Assembly (NCBI RefSeq): GCF_004349065.1 | Contig: NZ_SMKZ01000039.1 | Location: forward strand, 1-63,419 | Origin: Jiangella asiatica | Lineage (GTDB): Bacteria > Actinomycetota > Actinomycetes > Jiangellales > Jiangellaceae | Length of the DNA stretch: 63,419 nucleotides | Direction: 5' to 3' | Shown here: piece after piece, positions 44,545 through 53,684 of the stretch | How positions within the stretch are numbered: position 1 is the first letter of the stretch | Layout of the letters: each line of letters starts with the position of its first letter | Made by a program: the position numbers and the translations under genes | The notes under the pieces: generated by a model | Databases searched by the model: none | The model's input: only the letters and a program-made list of their open reading frames with translations | What the model was told of the DNA's origin: nothing

Positions 44545-45798
44545 ATGACTGCCGTGGACCTCCGCACGCCGGGTGTCAGCACCGACGAACCGACCACCGG
44601 CGGCACGACGCTGCCGCCGCCGGTTCCGCCGGGGAGCCCGGAGGAGCCCCGTCGCAGCCTGGTGATGCTCCGGACATCGGACATCTTCGCCCTCGTCGGC
44701 GCGGCGGCCGCCGCGCTGGCGATCACCTTCCTGCTCTTCACCCAGTTGCTGCCGTTCGATGGCGCCATCGGATTCGTCGTCATCGTGTACATGCTGTTCC
44801 TCGCCATCTACGCGCTCCTCGTCTCGCTGGACGAGAACGGCCCCGCCGTTCGGGACAAGGTGGCGGCGGTGGCGATTCACGGGCTCGCGCTGCTGATGGG
44901 CGGCGGCCTGGTCTTCGTGGTGCTCTACGCCATCGGCCGCGGGCTCGAGGCACTGCCCTACCTGAACTTCTACGTCGAGGACCTGCGCGTCACCGGGCCG
45001 CTCGATCCTCTTGACCTGGGCGGCATCATCCACGGCATCGCGGGCACGCTGATCATGATCTCGATCGCGCTGGCCATCACCATCCCGCTGGGCATCGTCT
45101 GCGCGGTGTTCCTCAACGAGATTCCCGGGCGGTTCAGCCGGCTGGTCCGCACCGTTTCCGAGGCGATGACAGCGTTGCCGTCCATCATCGCCGGGCTCTT
45201 CATCTACGCCACCTGGATCATGGCGCTCGGGTTCGACCAGTCCGGCCTGGCGGCGGGCCTCGCCATCACCGTCATGATGTTGCCCATCGTCATCCGGGCC
45301 TCCGACGTGGTCCTGCGGCTGGTGCCCGGCACGCTGAAGGAGGCGTCGTACGCGGTCGGCGCCGGGCAGTGGCGCACGGTCTGGCACGTCACCTTGCCGA
45401 CCGCGCGCTCGGGGCTCATGACGTCGATCATCCTGGGCACCGCGCGTGGCATCGGTGAGACGTCGCCGGTGCTGCTGACCGCCGGCTACACGGCGGCGAT
45501 CAATCTCGACCCGCTGAGCGGCCCGATGGTATCGCTGCCGCTGCTTGTCTTCGAGCTGGTCAAGAACCCACAGCCGGACATGATCGCTCGCGGTTTCGGC
45601 ACCGCGGCGGTGCTCATGGTGCTGGTGCTGCTGCTCTTCGCGCTGGGCCGGGCGATCGGTGGCCGCGGGCCGGGCCAGCTCACCCGTCGTCAACAGCACC
45701 GCCGAGTCCTGGCGTCACGCCGCGACGCGGAACGGTTCCGATCCCGCGAGGCCGCGCGGCCACGGTTCGCGACGAACGAGGAAGGAAACACCCGATGA
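44545..45798 (+). CDS. pstA: Phosphate ABC transporter permease PstA, extended N-terminus
   Basis: The 417-residue protein has two extra membrane helices in an N-terminal extension (about residues 45-100), then the usual six. PstA motifs: ALPSIIAGLFIYATWIM, EASYAVGAGQWRTVWHVTLPTARSG, and GTARGIGETSPVLLTAG. It pairs with PstC. Its stop overlaps the next start (ATGA), so the PstS-like protein is translated in coupling. Typical PstA is near 290 residues, so the extension is a local feature. Start ATG 44545 follows AGGAG. Confidence 0.92.
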   Translation: MTAVDLRTPGVSTDEPTTGGTTLPPPVPPGSPEEPRRSLVMLRTSDIFALVGAAAAALAITFLLFTQLLPFDGAIGFVVIVYMLFLAIYALLVSLDENGPAVRDKVAAVAIHGLALLMGGGLVFVVLYAIGRGLEALPYLNFYVEDLRVTGPLDPLDLGGIIHGIAGTLIMISIALAITIPLGIVCAVFLNEIPGRFSRLVRTVSEAMTALPSIIAGLFIYATWIMALGFDQSGLAAGLAITVMMLPIVIRASDVVLRLVPGTLKEASYAVGAGQWRTVWHVTLPTARSGLMTSIILGTARGIGETSPVLLTAGYTAAINLDPLSGPMVSLPLLVFELVKNPQPDMIARGFGTAAVLMVLVLLLFALGRAIGGRGPGQLTRRQQHRRVLASRRDAERFRSREAARPRFATNEEGNTR

Positions 45799-47630
45799 CC
45801 CCGACATCTCCGCGCTGGACAGTACTGCGTTGGGTCGGCGGCCTCCTGGCTATCGCGCTGATCGCACAGGCCGTGATCACCGGCGCCGCGCGGGAGGCAT
45901 CGGCGGCGAGCTTCGTCCGGGTCTCGGGTTCCGGGTCCACCTGGAGTTCCAACGCCGTCGACGCCTGGCGAGCCAACGTCGAACAACAGGGCATGCGTAT
46001 CAACTTCTCGGCGAACGGCTCGTCCCAGGGCCGCACCCAGTTCAAGGAGGGCACGGTCGACTTCGCCGTGTCGGAGATCCCGTACGGTCTGCGCGACGGC
46101 AACGTGGTCGACGAGCCCCCGAGCCGTGGCTACGCGTACATGCCGATCGTGGCTGGTGGCACGGCGTTCATGTACAACCTGTCGATCGGCGGCCAGCGGG
46201 TGACCAACCTCCGGCTGTCAGGAGACGTCATCGCGAACATCTTCACCGGCCAGATCACGCACTGGAACGACCCGGCCATCGCCGCCGACAACCCGCAGCT
46301 GACGCTCCCGGCCATCCGGATCGTTCCCGTGGTCCGCTCCGACGGTTCCGGTACGTCGGCGCAGTTCACGGCGTGGATGCTCGACCAGCACCCGAACATC
46401 TGGGGCGCCTTCTGCGACCAGGCGGGCATGGACCCGTGCACGCAGACCTCCAGCTACCCGACCCTGCCCGGCTTGGGTTTCATCGGCCAGGCCACGTCCA
46501 ACGGCGTGGCCGGCTACGTGGCACGCGCGGAGGGTGCCATCACCTATGTGGAGTACTCCTACGCGCTGCAGTCGGGCTTCCCGGTGGCGAAGGTGCGCAA
46601 CGCCTCGGACTACTACATCGAACCGACGGATTATGCCGTCGCGGTGGGCCTGCTCGGAGCTCAGATCAACAACAATCCCGCCTCGGCTGACTACCTGACG
46701 CAGAACCTCGACAACGTCTACCGCAACCAGGACCCACGGGCGTATCCGCTGTCTTCCTACTCCTACATGATCCTGCCCACGGAGCTCGAGAGCGGGTTCT
46801 CCGAAGACAAGGGCCACACGCTGGGTTCGTTCGCCTACTACTTCCTGTGCGAGGGCCAACAACTGGCCGGGCCCCTGGGCTACTCACCGTTGCCGATCAA
46901 CCTGGTCCAGGCCGGCTTCGACCAGGTGCGCAAGATTCCCGGCGTCCAGGCGCAGAACATCGACATCGCCGGGTGCAACAACCCTACGTTCTGGCCGGAC
47001 GGCACCAACACGCTGGTCATCAATGCGCCGCAGCCGCCGGCCTGCGACGCGGTCGGCCCGACCCAATGCAGCACCGGCACCGGTGGTGACGACGACCCGA
47101 CGCCGCCGAACCCGCCCGGCGGCGGTGGCGGTGACGAAGGCGGCGGCGGAACCGACGGCGGCGGAACCGACGGCGGCGACGGTGGTGGTGGGACCGACGG
47201 CGGTGGTGGGACCGACGGCGGAACGGCCAGCGGCACGGATGGCGGCGGAACCGCGAGCGGCACGGACACCGGAACCGATACCGGCACCGCCAGCGGCACC
47301 GACGCCGGAACCGACACAGGAACCGACACAGGCACGGCGTCCGGAACCGACACCGGGACCGACACCGGCACGGACGCGGGAACCGACACCGGAGCACCGA
47401 TCATCGACCCGGAGACCGGCGAGATCGTCGGCGGCGACGGGACGGGCACGGACGGCGGCAGCCAGAACGTGGCGGCCGTACCGGTCTCGCTCCAGGCATC
47501 GTCGGGCTGGAGCTTCCAGCATTCCCTGATGGTGCTGGCCGGTGCACTGCTACTCGGCGTGGTGATCTGCCCGCCTGTCATATCCCGGGTCCTCGGGAAC
47601 CGTCACGAATCCTCTGGGAGGACGTCATGA
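45795..47630 (+). CDS. Membrane-anchored PstS-like phosphate-binding protein
   Basis: The 611-residue protein has a signal segment (VLRWVGGLLAIALIAQAVITGAA) and a PstS fold: SGSGSTWSSNAVDAW, SSQGRTQFKEGTVDFAVSEIPY, RSDGSGTSAQFTAW and ATSNGVAGYVAR. These fit phosphate binding. After residue 430 is a Gly/Thr/Asp/Ser-rich linker of about 100 residues, then a membrane helix (SLMVLAGALLLGVVICPPVI) and a short basic tail. Typical PstS is a lipoprotein, so the long flexible tether on a C-terminal membrane helix is a different way to fix it to the envelope. ATGA overlaps couple it to pstA and the next gene. Confidence 0.88.
   Translation: MTPTSPRWTVLRWVGGLLAIALIAQAVITGAAREASAASFVRVSGSGSTWSSNAVDAWRANVEQQGMRINFSANGSSQGRTQFKEGTVDFAVSEIPYGLRDGNVVDEPPSRGYAYMPIVAGGTAFMYNLSIGGQRVTNLRLSGDVIANIFTGQITHWNDPAIAADNPQLTLPAIRIVPVVRSDGSGTSAQFTAWMLDQHPNIWGAFCDQAGMDPCTQTSSYPTLPGLGFIGQATSNGVAGYVARAEGAITYVEYSYALQSGFPVAKVRNASDYYIEPTDYAVAVGLLGAQINNNPASADYLTQNLDNVYRNQDPRAYPLSSYSYMILPTELESGFSEDKGHTLGSFAYYFLCEGQQLAGPLGYSPLPINLVQAGFDQVRKIPGVQAQNIDIAGCNNPTFWPDGTNTLVINAPQPPACDAVGPTQCSTGTGGDDDPTPPNPPGGGGGDEGGGGTDGGGTDGGDGGGGTDGGGGTDGGTASGTDGGGTASGTDTGTDTGTASGTDAGTDTGTDTGTASGTDTGTDTGTDAGTDTGAPIIDPETGEIVGGDGTGTDGGSQNVAAVPVSLQASSGWSFQHSLMVLAGALLLGVVICPPVISRVLGNRHESSGRTS
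47110..47397 (+). repeat. Low-complexity Gly/Thr/Asp/Ser linker coding repeats
   Basis: Imperfect repeats coding GTDGG, then GTDTG and GTASGTD units run through the PstS-like linker. DNA units such as ACCGACACCGG recur. The repeated DNA makes the length likely to vary between strains. Confidence 0.7.
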
Positions 47631-50302
47631 TCATCTCGCCCGCCCTGCGGATCAGAGCGGTGTCGGCCGCGCTGGCGCTCATCGCCGGCGTGGGTCTACT
47701 GGCCTACGAACCGGCCGCCCAGCCGGCCGGCGCCGCCGAGAGTGACCTGACCGCCTCGGCGGTGACGCTGAGTTGGTCGGACGGCGTCACCGGCGCCGAC
47801 AACTCGACGGTGGTCGAGGAGCGCGATCCGGACCACTACCTGTACGACGACTTCGACGGCCTGGAGGTCACCGTCTCGCAGACCGAGGACATCCGGTCGC
47901 AAGGGCTGGATGTCACCTGGTCGGGCTGGGACCCGACACCGGGCTCCTCGTCGTTCTACGCCGGCAACTTCCTGCAGATGATGCAGTGCTGGGGCGACGA
48001 GGAGACCGGCCCCCTGCCGGAGAACTGCGTGTGGGGCGCGTTCGGACTGTCGGTCGGTGGACTCGAGTCGACGGTTGGTGACCGCAGGGTGCACAGCGAC
48101 GACCCACTGCGTGCGGAGGCGCCGGCGCACTACGACGACCCCGATCTCGCGGATCCGTCCGTGCCGTTCCGACCTGTCGACGAGGAGTTGATCTATTACA
48201 ACGACCTCGGCACCGTCTTCGACCGGTGGACCACCAACGAGGTGCGGGCCGCCCGGACGAACGACGCCGGTGGCGGTGAGGCCATCTTCGCCGTCCACGA
48301 CGCGTTCGACGCGCCCCATCTCGGATGCGGAAGCCCGGTGGAAGGCACGGACGGATCTGTCGACGGACGGGACTGCTGGCTGGTCATCGTGCCCCACGGC
48401 GTCCATCAGCTCGACGGGACTCCGGTCGTGGCGGGGACGCAGCCTCTGAACTGGGCCAACGGGGCGCCGCTGACCCCGACCCTGTGGAGCCAGCGGATGC
48501 AGGTCCGTCTCGATTTCGCGCCGGTGGACGGGACCTGCCCAGTGGGTGCCGCGCAGCGGGCGACCGTGGGGTCGGAGCTGATGGCCGAGGCCATCTCGTC
48601 ATGGCAACCGGGGCTGTGCGCCGACGACGGTGCGTCTTACTCGTACATTCCGACATCGGACGCCGAAGGTCGTCGGCAGGTGGCGCTGGACAGCCCGGTG
48701 GCGCCCGGGATGGCGTTCACGTACGCGCCGGTCGTGACGGGTGAGACGGGCCCGCCGGTGCTGCACGCGCCGGTGGCCGCGTCCGGTGTGGCCATCGCGT
48801 TCAACATCGAACAGCGCGACGGCACCGTCGTCCGCGATCTCAGGCTCACCCCGCGGCTGGTGGCGAAGCTGCTCACCCAGAGCTACCGGGTCGACGTGCC
48901 CGGCGGGTACGAAGCGTTCGACGGGCTCCCCGAGGCCGAACGGCCCGTATGGGCGATGGACAATCCTTCGGACATCAGTCGCGATCCCGAATTCCAGGAG
49001 CTCAACCCCGATGCGCCGGCCAAGTCGCTTGGGTTTCCAGGCGGCAACGTGCTGTGGGTGCCGGGTCCGAACCCGGCCGACGCGCTGCGCGAACTGTGGC
49101 GCTGGGTGCTGTCCGACGACGAGGCGGTCGCGTGGCTCTCCGGTGAGCCGGACGAGCACGGCATGGTGGTCAACCCGTACATCCAGGAACTCGGACTCGA
49201 CGAGTCGGCAGCTCCGGACACCGTCCCGCGTGATGTGCAGACGTGTTATCGCGACAACGAGACCGTCCCGGAACCCGGGTACTGCTCGCTGGACCTGCTT
49301 CCGTACGCGACCCGGTTCGCGGATGCCGCGGCACAGGCCAGGGCCGGGCGGAGCGGGTCCAAGACGGGCTGGGATCCCACTGCCTCCAACCCCACGGGTG
49401 GTACGGGTTGGTGGGCGGAGACCGAGCGGCAGCAGCCGGGTCAACGGTGGCAGCTGGCCGTCACCGACACCGCGTCGGCCGAGCGGTACGGCCTCCCGGT
49501 GGCTAGCCTGCGCAACGCCGCCGGCGAGTTCGTCGCGCCGACCGATGCCGGCCTGACCGCGGGTGTCGAGGCCATGGTGTCAACCGAGGTGGACGGCGTG
49601 ATGCAGATCGATCCCGAGACCGACGATCCCGAAGCCTATCCGCTCGCCATGGTGACGTATGCGGCCGTCCGCGAGGAGCAGGACGAGGAGGCGCTGGCCG
49701 ACTACTCGGCCTTCCTCACCTATGCGGCCGGTCCGGGCCAGACGCCGGGGCTGGCGGCGGGCCAGCTGCCGCTCGGCTATGTCCCGCTGAGCGAGGAGCT
49801 GCGCGCGCAGACGCTGGCCGTCGCCGAGGACCTGGTGACAGAGGGCGAGCGGAACGAACCACCCCGTCTGATCCCGCCCGGAGCGGGTGAGGACGAGGAC
49901 CCGGGTGACGAGGGTTCGACGGGTGGAGGCGACGAGGGCGGCGCGGACGACGGCGGCGACGACGGTGGTGACGAGTCCGGCGGCGGACCGGACGGAACGG
50001 CGGCCGAGGACGGCCTGCCTGGGGGTGGCTCCGAGGCACCGAACCCCGCCGCCATCTCGCCGGGCGGCGATGAGGCGGCCGACGATGACGCCGCTCTCCC
50101 GCCCGCTGACGGAGCGGCGGGCAGCGGCACCGACGACGGCGTGCCGCCCGCGGTCGAGGACGCCGGCAATCCGGTCGCCCAGAGCACGCCCGGGGAACCG
50201 GTCGGCCCAATGCAGTACGCCCTGCTCGTCGTCCTGATCGTCGGCCTGCTGGGGGCGACGGCCGGTCCTGCCCTGCTGAAGCTGGGGCCCCGCCACGCAT
50301 AG
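47627..50302 (+). CDS. Large second PstS-like binding protein with C-terminal membrane helix
   Basis: An 891-residue exported protein: signal segment RIRAVSAALALIAGVGLLAY, a long extracytoplasmic region with several Cys pairs, then a PBP-like part (GFPGGNVLWVPGPNPADALRELWRWV, YPLAMVTYAAVREEQD). An acidic Asp/Gly/Glu linker (about 750-860) and a terminal membrane helix (YALLVVLIVGLLGATAGPALL) anchor it. The arrangement copies the preceding PstS-like protein, but the N-terminal 250 residues are not recognised. ATGA overlap with the preceding gene shows coupling. It may be a co-receptor or a scaffold; phosphate binding is inferred from context. Confidence 0.75.
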   Translation: MIISPALRIRAVSAALALIAGVGLLAYEPAAQPAGAAESDLTASAVTLSWSDGVTGADNSTVVEERDPDHYLYDDFDGLEVTVSQTEDIRSQGLDVTWSGWDPTPGSSSFYAGNFLQMMQCWGDEETGPLPENCVWGAFGLSVGGLESTVGDRRVHSDDPLRAEAPAHYDDPDLADPSVPFRPVDEELIYYNDLGTVFDRWTTNEVRAARTNDAGGGEAIFAVHDAFDAPHLGCGSPVEGTDGSVDGRDCWLVIVPHGVHQLDGTPVVAGTQPLNWANGAPLTPTLWSQRMQVRLDFAPVDGTCPVGAAQRATVGSELMAEAISSWQPGLCADDGASYSYIPTSDAEGRRQVALDSPVAPGMAFTYAPVVTGETGPPVLHAPVAASGVAIAFNIEQRDGTVVRDLRLTPRLVAKLLTQSYRVDVPGGYEAFDGLPEAERPVWAMDNPSDISRDPEFQELNPDAPAKSLGFPGGNVLWVPGPNPADALRELWRWVLSDDEAVAWLSGEPDEHGMVVNPYIQELGLDESAAPDTVPRDVQTCYRDNETVPEPGYCSLDLLPYATRFADAAAQARAGRSGSKTGWDPTASNPTGGTGWWAETERQQPGQRWQLAVTDTASAERYGLPVASLRNAAGEFVAPTDAGLTAGVEAMVSTEVDGVMQIDPETDDPEAYPLAMVTYAAVREEQDEEALADYSAFLTYAAGPGQTPGLAAGQLPLGYVPLSEELRAQTLAVAEDLVTEGERNEPPRLIPPGAGEDEDPGDEGSTGGGDEGGADDGGDDGGDESGGGPDGTAAEDGLPGGGSEAPNPAAISPGGDEAADDDAALPPADGAAGSGTDDGVPPAVEDAGNPVAQSTPGEPVGPMQYALLVVLIVGLLGATAGPALLKLGPRHA

Positions 50303-50310
50303 TCAGCGCC

Positions 50311-50328
50311 CGTCACCGTGCGTTTACT
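50311..50328. promoter_or_regulatory. Second PHO-box-like direct repeat
   Basis: CGTCACC-GTGC-GTTTACT matches the spacing of the first box (units 11 bases apart) with two or three base changes. It lies 128 bases before the secreted binding protein gene, suggesting an internal promoter for the second half of the locus. Confidence 0.5.
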
Positions 50329-50455
50329 GAATGACGACAAGAAGACAGATGGATCTTTACTCCATATCTATAGATTGTCTCAATGTAGTCGTGAAGACTG
50401 AAGTCACCTCCAAACAGGAGGGTCCAAACTTCCCGAGTCCTGAAAGGGGACACAC

Positions 50456-51598
50456 ATGAAGGTCAATGCCTTCGGGAAGACCGCAGCTTTCGGGCTGGGA
50501 GCCGGTGTGCTGGCGCTCGGCGCGCTCAGCATGCCGGCTCAGGCCGACCCGCCGCCGGCCGGCAGCCTGCCGGGTGCCGGTTCGGACACGACGATGGACG
50601 TGATGCAGGGCATCGCGGTCGAGTCCGGCGGCCTGATGGAGTCGTGGCACGCCACCGTCGGCGGCGTCGTGCACGACGACATCACGGTCAAGGGCAACAC
50701 GGTGACCCGGCCGAACGGCTCCAGCGAGGGCCGCGACGCCCTGCGCCGATCCCTGGGCGAGAACGTGACCACGTCGTGGGCGACGAACCCGGTGCCGGTG
50801 GGTTCGGACACCTTCGACTGGGCCCGCTCGTCCAGCCCGCCGCCGGACGCCCAGATCAGCCCGGCCGGTGACCTGGCGTACGTGGCGTTCGCGCTGGACG
50901 CGGTGACCTACGCCACCGGTCCGAACAGCCCGCTGCCGCAGAGCTTCACGCTGGCGCAGCTGCAGACGATGTACCGCGATGGTGGCTCGGTCACCGTGGG
51001 CGGTGTCACCTACACGCCGGACGAGAACATCACCCTGCTCATCCCGCAGTCCGGTTCGGGTACCCGTGCGTTCTGGGCCAGCACCATGGAGATCGACGCG
51101 ATCAACCCGCCGGCGTGGGTGCACGACACCCTCGACGGTCAGCCGGTGCAGGAGCACGACGGCACGGTGCTCGAGACCAACCTCGACGCCATCGCGCCGT
51201 TCTCCATCGCCCAGTACATCGCGCAGTCCAACGGCGTGGCCCCGGACCGGCGGCACAACGCCGAGCTCATGTCCATCGACGGCGTCGACCCCACCGTCGC
51301 GCACCCGGTCTCCGGTGACCAGATCCTGAACGAGAACTTCCCGGTCACCCGCCAGGTCTACAACATCGTCGCCTCGGCCGACGTCGGCGCTGCGACCACG
51401 GACGTCAGCAACCCCGTCATCGGTGACGGCGCCGACGTCCTCGTCGAAGTGGCCTTCGAGGGCAACACGTCGGAGGTGTGCACCTCGCTGACCGACACCC
51501 CGGACGGCACGGTCAGCACGATCGAGCTGTACGGGTTCGCCCAGATCGACAACTGCGGCGACACCTCGCTGCGGGCCTACCCCAACGTCGTCGGCTGA
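50456..51598 (+). CDS. Secreted PstS-like binding protein with cysteine-containing tail
   Basis: The 380-residue protein has a Sec signal (AAFGLGAGVLALGALSMPAQA, cleaved about residue 30) and a PstS-like core: GAGSDTTMDVMQGIA, GSSEGRDALRRSLGE, GDLAYVAFALDAVTYAT and PQSGSGTRAFWAST. The last 40 residues (VCTSLTDTPDGTVSTIELYG and then FAQIDNCGDTSLRAYPN) form a separate tail with two cysteines. The same tail is repeated as a free small gene at 53449. GAAAGGGGA precedes ATG 50456. Unlike its two neighbours it lacks a membrane anchor, so it is secreted or held by other surface proteins. Confidence 0.85.
   Translation: MKVNAFGKTAAFGLGAGVLALGALSMPAQADPPPAGSLPGAGSDTTMDVMQGIAVESGGLMESWHATVGGVVHDDITVKGNTVTRPNGSSEGRDALRRSLGENVTTSWATNPVPVGSDTFDWARSSSPPPDAQISPAGDLAYVAFALDAVTYATGPNSPLPQSFTLAQLQTMYRDGGSVTVGGVTYTPDENITLLIPQSGSGTRAFWASTMEIDAINPPAWVHDTLDGQPVQEHDGTVLETNLDAIAPFSIAQYIAQSNGVAPDRRHNAELMSIDGVDPTVAHPVSGDQILNENFPVTRQVYNIVASADVGAATTDVSNPVIGDGADVLVEVAFEGNTSEVCTSLTDTPDGTVSTIELYGFAQIDNCGDTSLRAYPNVVG
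51490..51588 (+). repeat. Tail-coding direct repeat, copy 1
   Basis: These 99 bases, coding the tail of the secreted binding protein, recur at 53553-53651 with only a handful of differences. The high identity indicates a recent partial duplication. Confidence 0.8.
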
Positions 51599-51710
51599 CC
51601 ATCCCCGTCAGATGACGTCACCACCGCGTGGCCGGGCGCGTTCACAGCGCGCCCGGCCATCCGGCCGTACCCGATCCGCCATACACCCCGACCCCTCGAA
51701 GGAGCTTTCG

Positions 51711-53429
51711 ATGACGAGCAGGATGGCCACCCGGCTCAGTGCCTGGTGGGCGATAGCTGCGGCACTGGTGCTGGTGACGGCCATCGTCATCACCGGCGCG
51801 ACAGTGTCGGCGCAGGCGCAGCAGGACCCGCTGCCGACCATGACCGCCACTCCGGAAACCGACACGAGGCCTAGCACCAGCATCGGCAGTTGGGCGACGC
51901 TCATTCCGGACGGGCAGTGTCCGGCGGAGTCGCCGAACATGTCGGCATGGGTGATCCGGGATCCGGCCGACCGCACCATTGCCGGAAACGGCGGCTTAGG
52001 GGGCCAATTCGCGAGAAGTATCAATGGAAGCCCCTTCAACACGCTGGGCTGGACGCCGTCGACAGTGCCGACCGCTATCGGCGCCTACGAGATCCTCGCG
52101 TTCTGCTATTCGGGATTCTCGCCGTCGGACACGAACGCGATCCCGTCCTTCTCGGCCTGGCTGACGTTCAACGCCACGCATTGGTGGATCACTCCGGAGC
52201 CGCGGACCGCCGAGACGACGGCGATCGAGATCGAGGTCGCGGCCGACGGCGAGCCGGTCACCTCCGTCCCGGCCGGCGCCGACGTCGAGATCACGGCGAC
52301 CATGGAGCCGGCGGAGGCCGAGGGCTCGGTCGAGTTCTTCGACGCGAACCCCGACAACCAGGATGAGCCGCTGTCGCTGGGCGACGCCGACGTCGAGGAC
52401 GGCACCGCCACGCTCACCTGGAGCGACCTGGCGGCCGGAGATTACGTCCTGACGGCGGCGTTCACACCGGACGACCCGGACGCGTTCGAGCCGTCCGCCA
52501 CGACGGGCGTCGGTGTTCCGCTGACGGTGGTGGCACCCGAGGCGGAGTCCACGACGACCACCTTGACGGTGGCACCGGACAGCCCGGTGGACCCGGGCAC
52601 CGAGGTCACGCTGACAGCTGAGATCGATCCGTCCGCGGCCGTCGGTGACGTGCAGTTCCGCGTCGGTACCGACGCGATCGGGGAGCCCATCCCGGTCGAG
52701 GAGGGTGTCGCGGTGCTGACCACGACCGAGCTGCGCGAGGGCCAGCTCTCCCTGACCGCGTCATTCACCCCCGACGACCCCGAGGCGTTCACCTCGTCCA
52801 CGTCGACGCCGGTGATCTACACCGTAGGCGAGGCGGGTCCGCACGTGGTCGCTGTGGACGCCGACGGCAACGAGCTGGGTGAGAACCCGGAGCTGCAGGA
52901 CGGGCAGGTCGTGACCCTGACCGCACCCGGCTTCCAGGCCGAGGAAGAGGTCACCATCGCCCTCGACCCCACCAGCGAGGCGCCCCAGGAGCTCGGCACG
53001 GTGGCCGCTGACGACGAAGGGGCGGCCACGACCGAGTTCACCGCCAGCAACCTCGAACCGGGTCAGCACCAGCTGGACTTCGTCGGCGCCGACCAGACGC
53101 TCACCTGGGAGTTCCAGATGGCAGGCGAGGACGGCGAGGAGGACGGCACCGAGGACGGGACCGACGATGGCACCGAGGACGGGACCGAGGACGGCGGCGA
53201 CGAGACCGGCGCGGTCGACGGGTCCGCCGACGGAACCGCCGACGGTACGGCGAGCGGCGGCGCAGTCGGCGGTGCGAGCAACCCGTCCGGGAGCCTCGCG
53301 CAGACCGGTGTGTTCCTCATCGGCCCGGCCATCCTGCTCGGTCTGGCCGCCGTGAGCGCCGGCTACGGCTTCGTCCGCCGCAGCAAGCGCGACGAGCTGC
53401 TGACCTTCGACGACCAGTCGACGACCTGA
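51711..53429 (+). CDS. Surface protein with Ig-like domains and LAxTG sorting signal
   Basis: A 572-residue protein: signal segment (LSAWWAIAAALVLVTAIVIT), an N-terminal domain of unknown fold with two Cys, two or three Ig-like repeats (SVPAGADVEITATMEPAEAEG and DPGTEVTLTAEIDPSAAVGD motifs, each ending LTAAFTPDDPDAF-like), an acidic EDGT repeat linker and a sorting signal: LAQTG (residues 529-533), hydrophobic helix and RRSKR. LAxTG is the motif of class E sortases in actinomycetes, so the protein should be wall-linked. GAAGGAG before ATG 51711 gives the ribosome binding site. The sortase-fold gene that follows lacks catalytic residues, so another sortase must do the attachment. Confidence 0.85.
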   Translation: MTSRMATRLSAWWAIAAALVLVTAIVITGATVSAQAQQDPLPTMTATPETDTRPSTSIGSWATLIPDGQCPAESPNMSAWVIRDPADRTIAGNGGLGGQFARSINGSPFNTLGWTPSTVPTAIGAYEILAFCYSGFSPSDTNAIPSFSAWLTFNATHWWITPEPRTAETTAIEIEVAADGEPVTSVPAGADVEITATMEPAEAEGSVEFFDANPDNQDEPLSLGDADVEDGTATLTWSDLAAGDYVLTAAFTPDDPDAFEPSATTGVGVPLTVVAPEAESTTTTLTVAPDSPVDPGTEVTLTAEIDPSAAVGDVQFRVGTDAIGEPIPVEEGVAVLTTTELREGQLSLTASFTPDDPEAFTSSTSTPVIYTVGEAGPHVVAVDADGNELGENPELQDGQVVTLTAPGFQAEEEVTIALDPTSEAPQELGTVAADDEGAATTEFTASNLEPGQHQLDFVGADQTLTWEFQMAGEDGEEDGTEDGTDDGTEDGTEDGGDETGAVDGSADGTADGTASGGAVGGASNPSGSLAQTGVFLIGPAILLGLAAVSAGYGFVRRSKRDELLTFDDQSTT

Positions 53430-53448
53430 TCGGGCCGGGACGGCGGAG

Positions 53449-53655
53449 ATGAAGACCACGTCACTGAGGCGGGCCGCGGCCCTCGGGCTGGCCACCGCCG
53501 CGCTGCTGGCTGGCGGCCTGGGCTGTCCCGCCCAGGCCGAACCGCTCTCGGTGACCGACACCCCGGACGGCACGGTGAGCACGATCGAGCTGTTCGGCTT
53601 CGCCCAGATCGACGACTGCGGCGATACCTCGCTGCGGGCCTACCCCAACGGCTGA
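53449..53655 (+). CDS. Mini secreted protein: signal peptide joined to the tail of the upstream binding protein
   Basis: The 68-residue product has a signal peptide (RRAAALGLATAALLAGGLG, ending AQA near residue 30) and then VTDTPDGTVSTIELFGF and AQIDDCGDTSLRAYPN, nearly the same as the tail of the binding protein at 50456. The phosphate-binding core is absent. So it looks like a paralogous binding protein reduced by a precise in-frame deletion to secretion signal plus tail. The tail has one Cys here. It may compete for a partner or be an adaptor. It is 19 bases after the Ig-like gene; the ribosome binding site is poor (GGAG abuts the ATG). Confidence 0.75.
   Translation: MKTTSLRRAAALGLATAALLAGGLGCPAQAEPLSVTDTPDGTVSTIELFGFAQIDDCGDTSLRAYPNG
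53553..53651 (+). repeat. Tail-coding direct repeat, copy 2
   Basis: Partner of 51490-51588, about 90 percent or more identical by eye over 99 bases. Confidence 0.8.
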
Positions 53656-53684
53656 CCGTGACCGGCACGTCGAAAGAGCTGTGA

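Noticed and set aside
47110-47397. CRISPR-like regular repeats
   Set aside because: The periodicity is codon-based and in frame within a protein linker, with no spacers and no cas genes.
46880-47581. Antisense frame rich in Val-Pro-Val-Ser repeats opposite the PstS-like linker
   Set aside because: The repeats arise from the complementary strand of the Gly/Thr/Asp linker, and the frame has no signal or domain.
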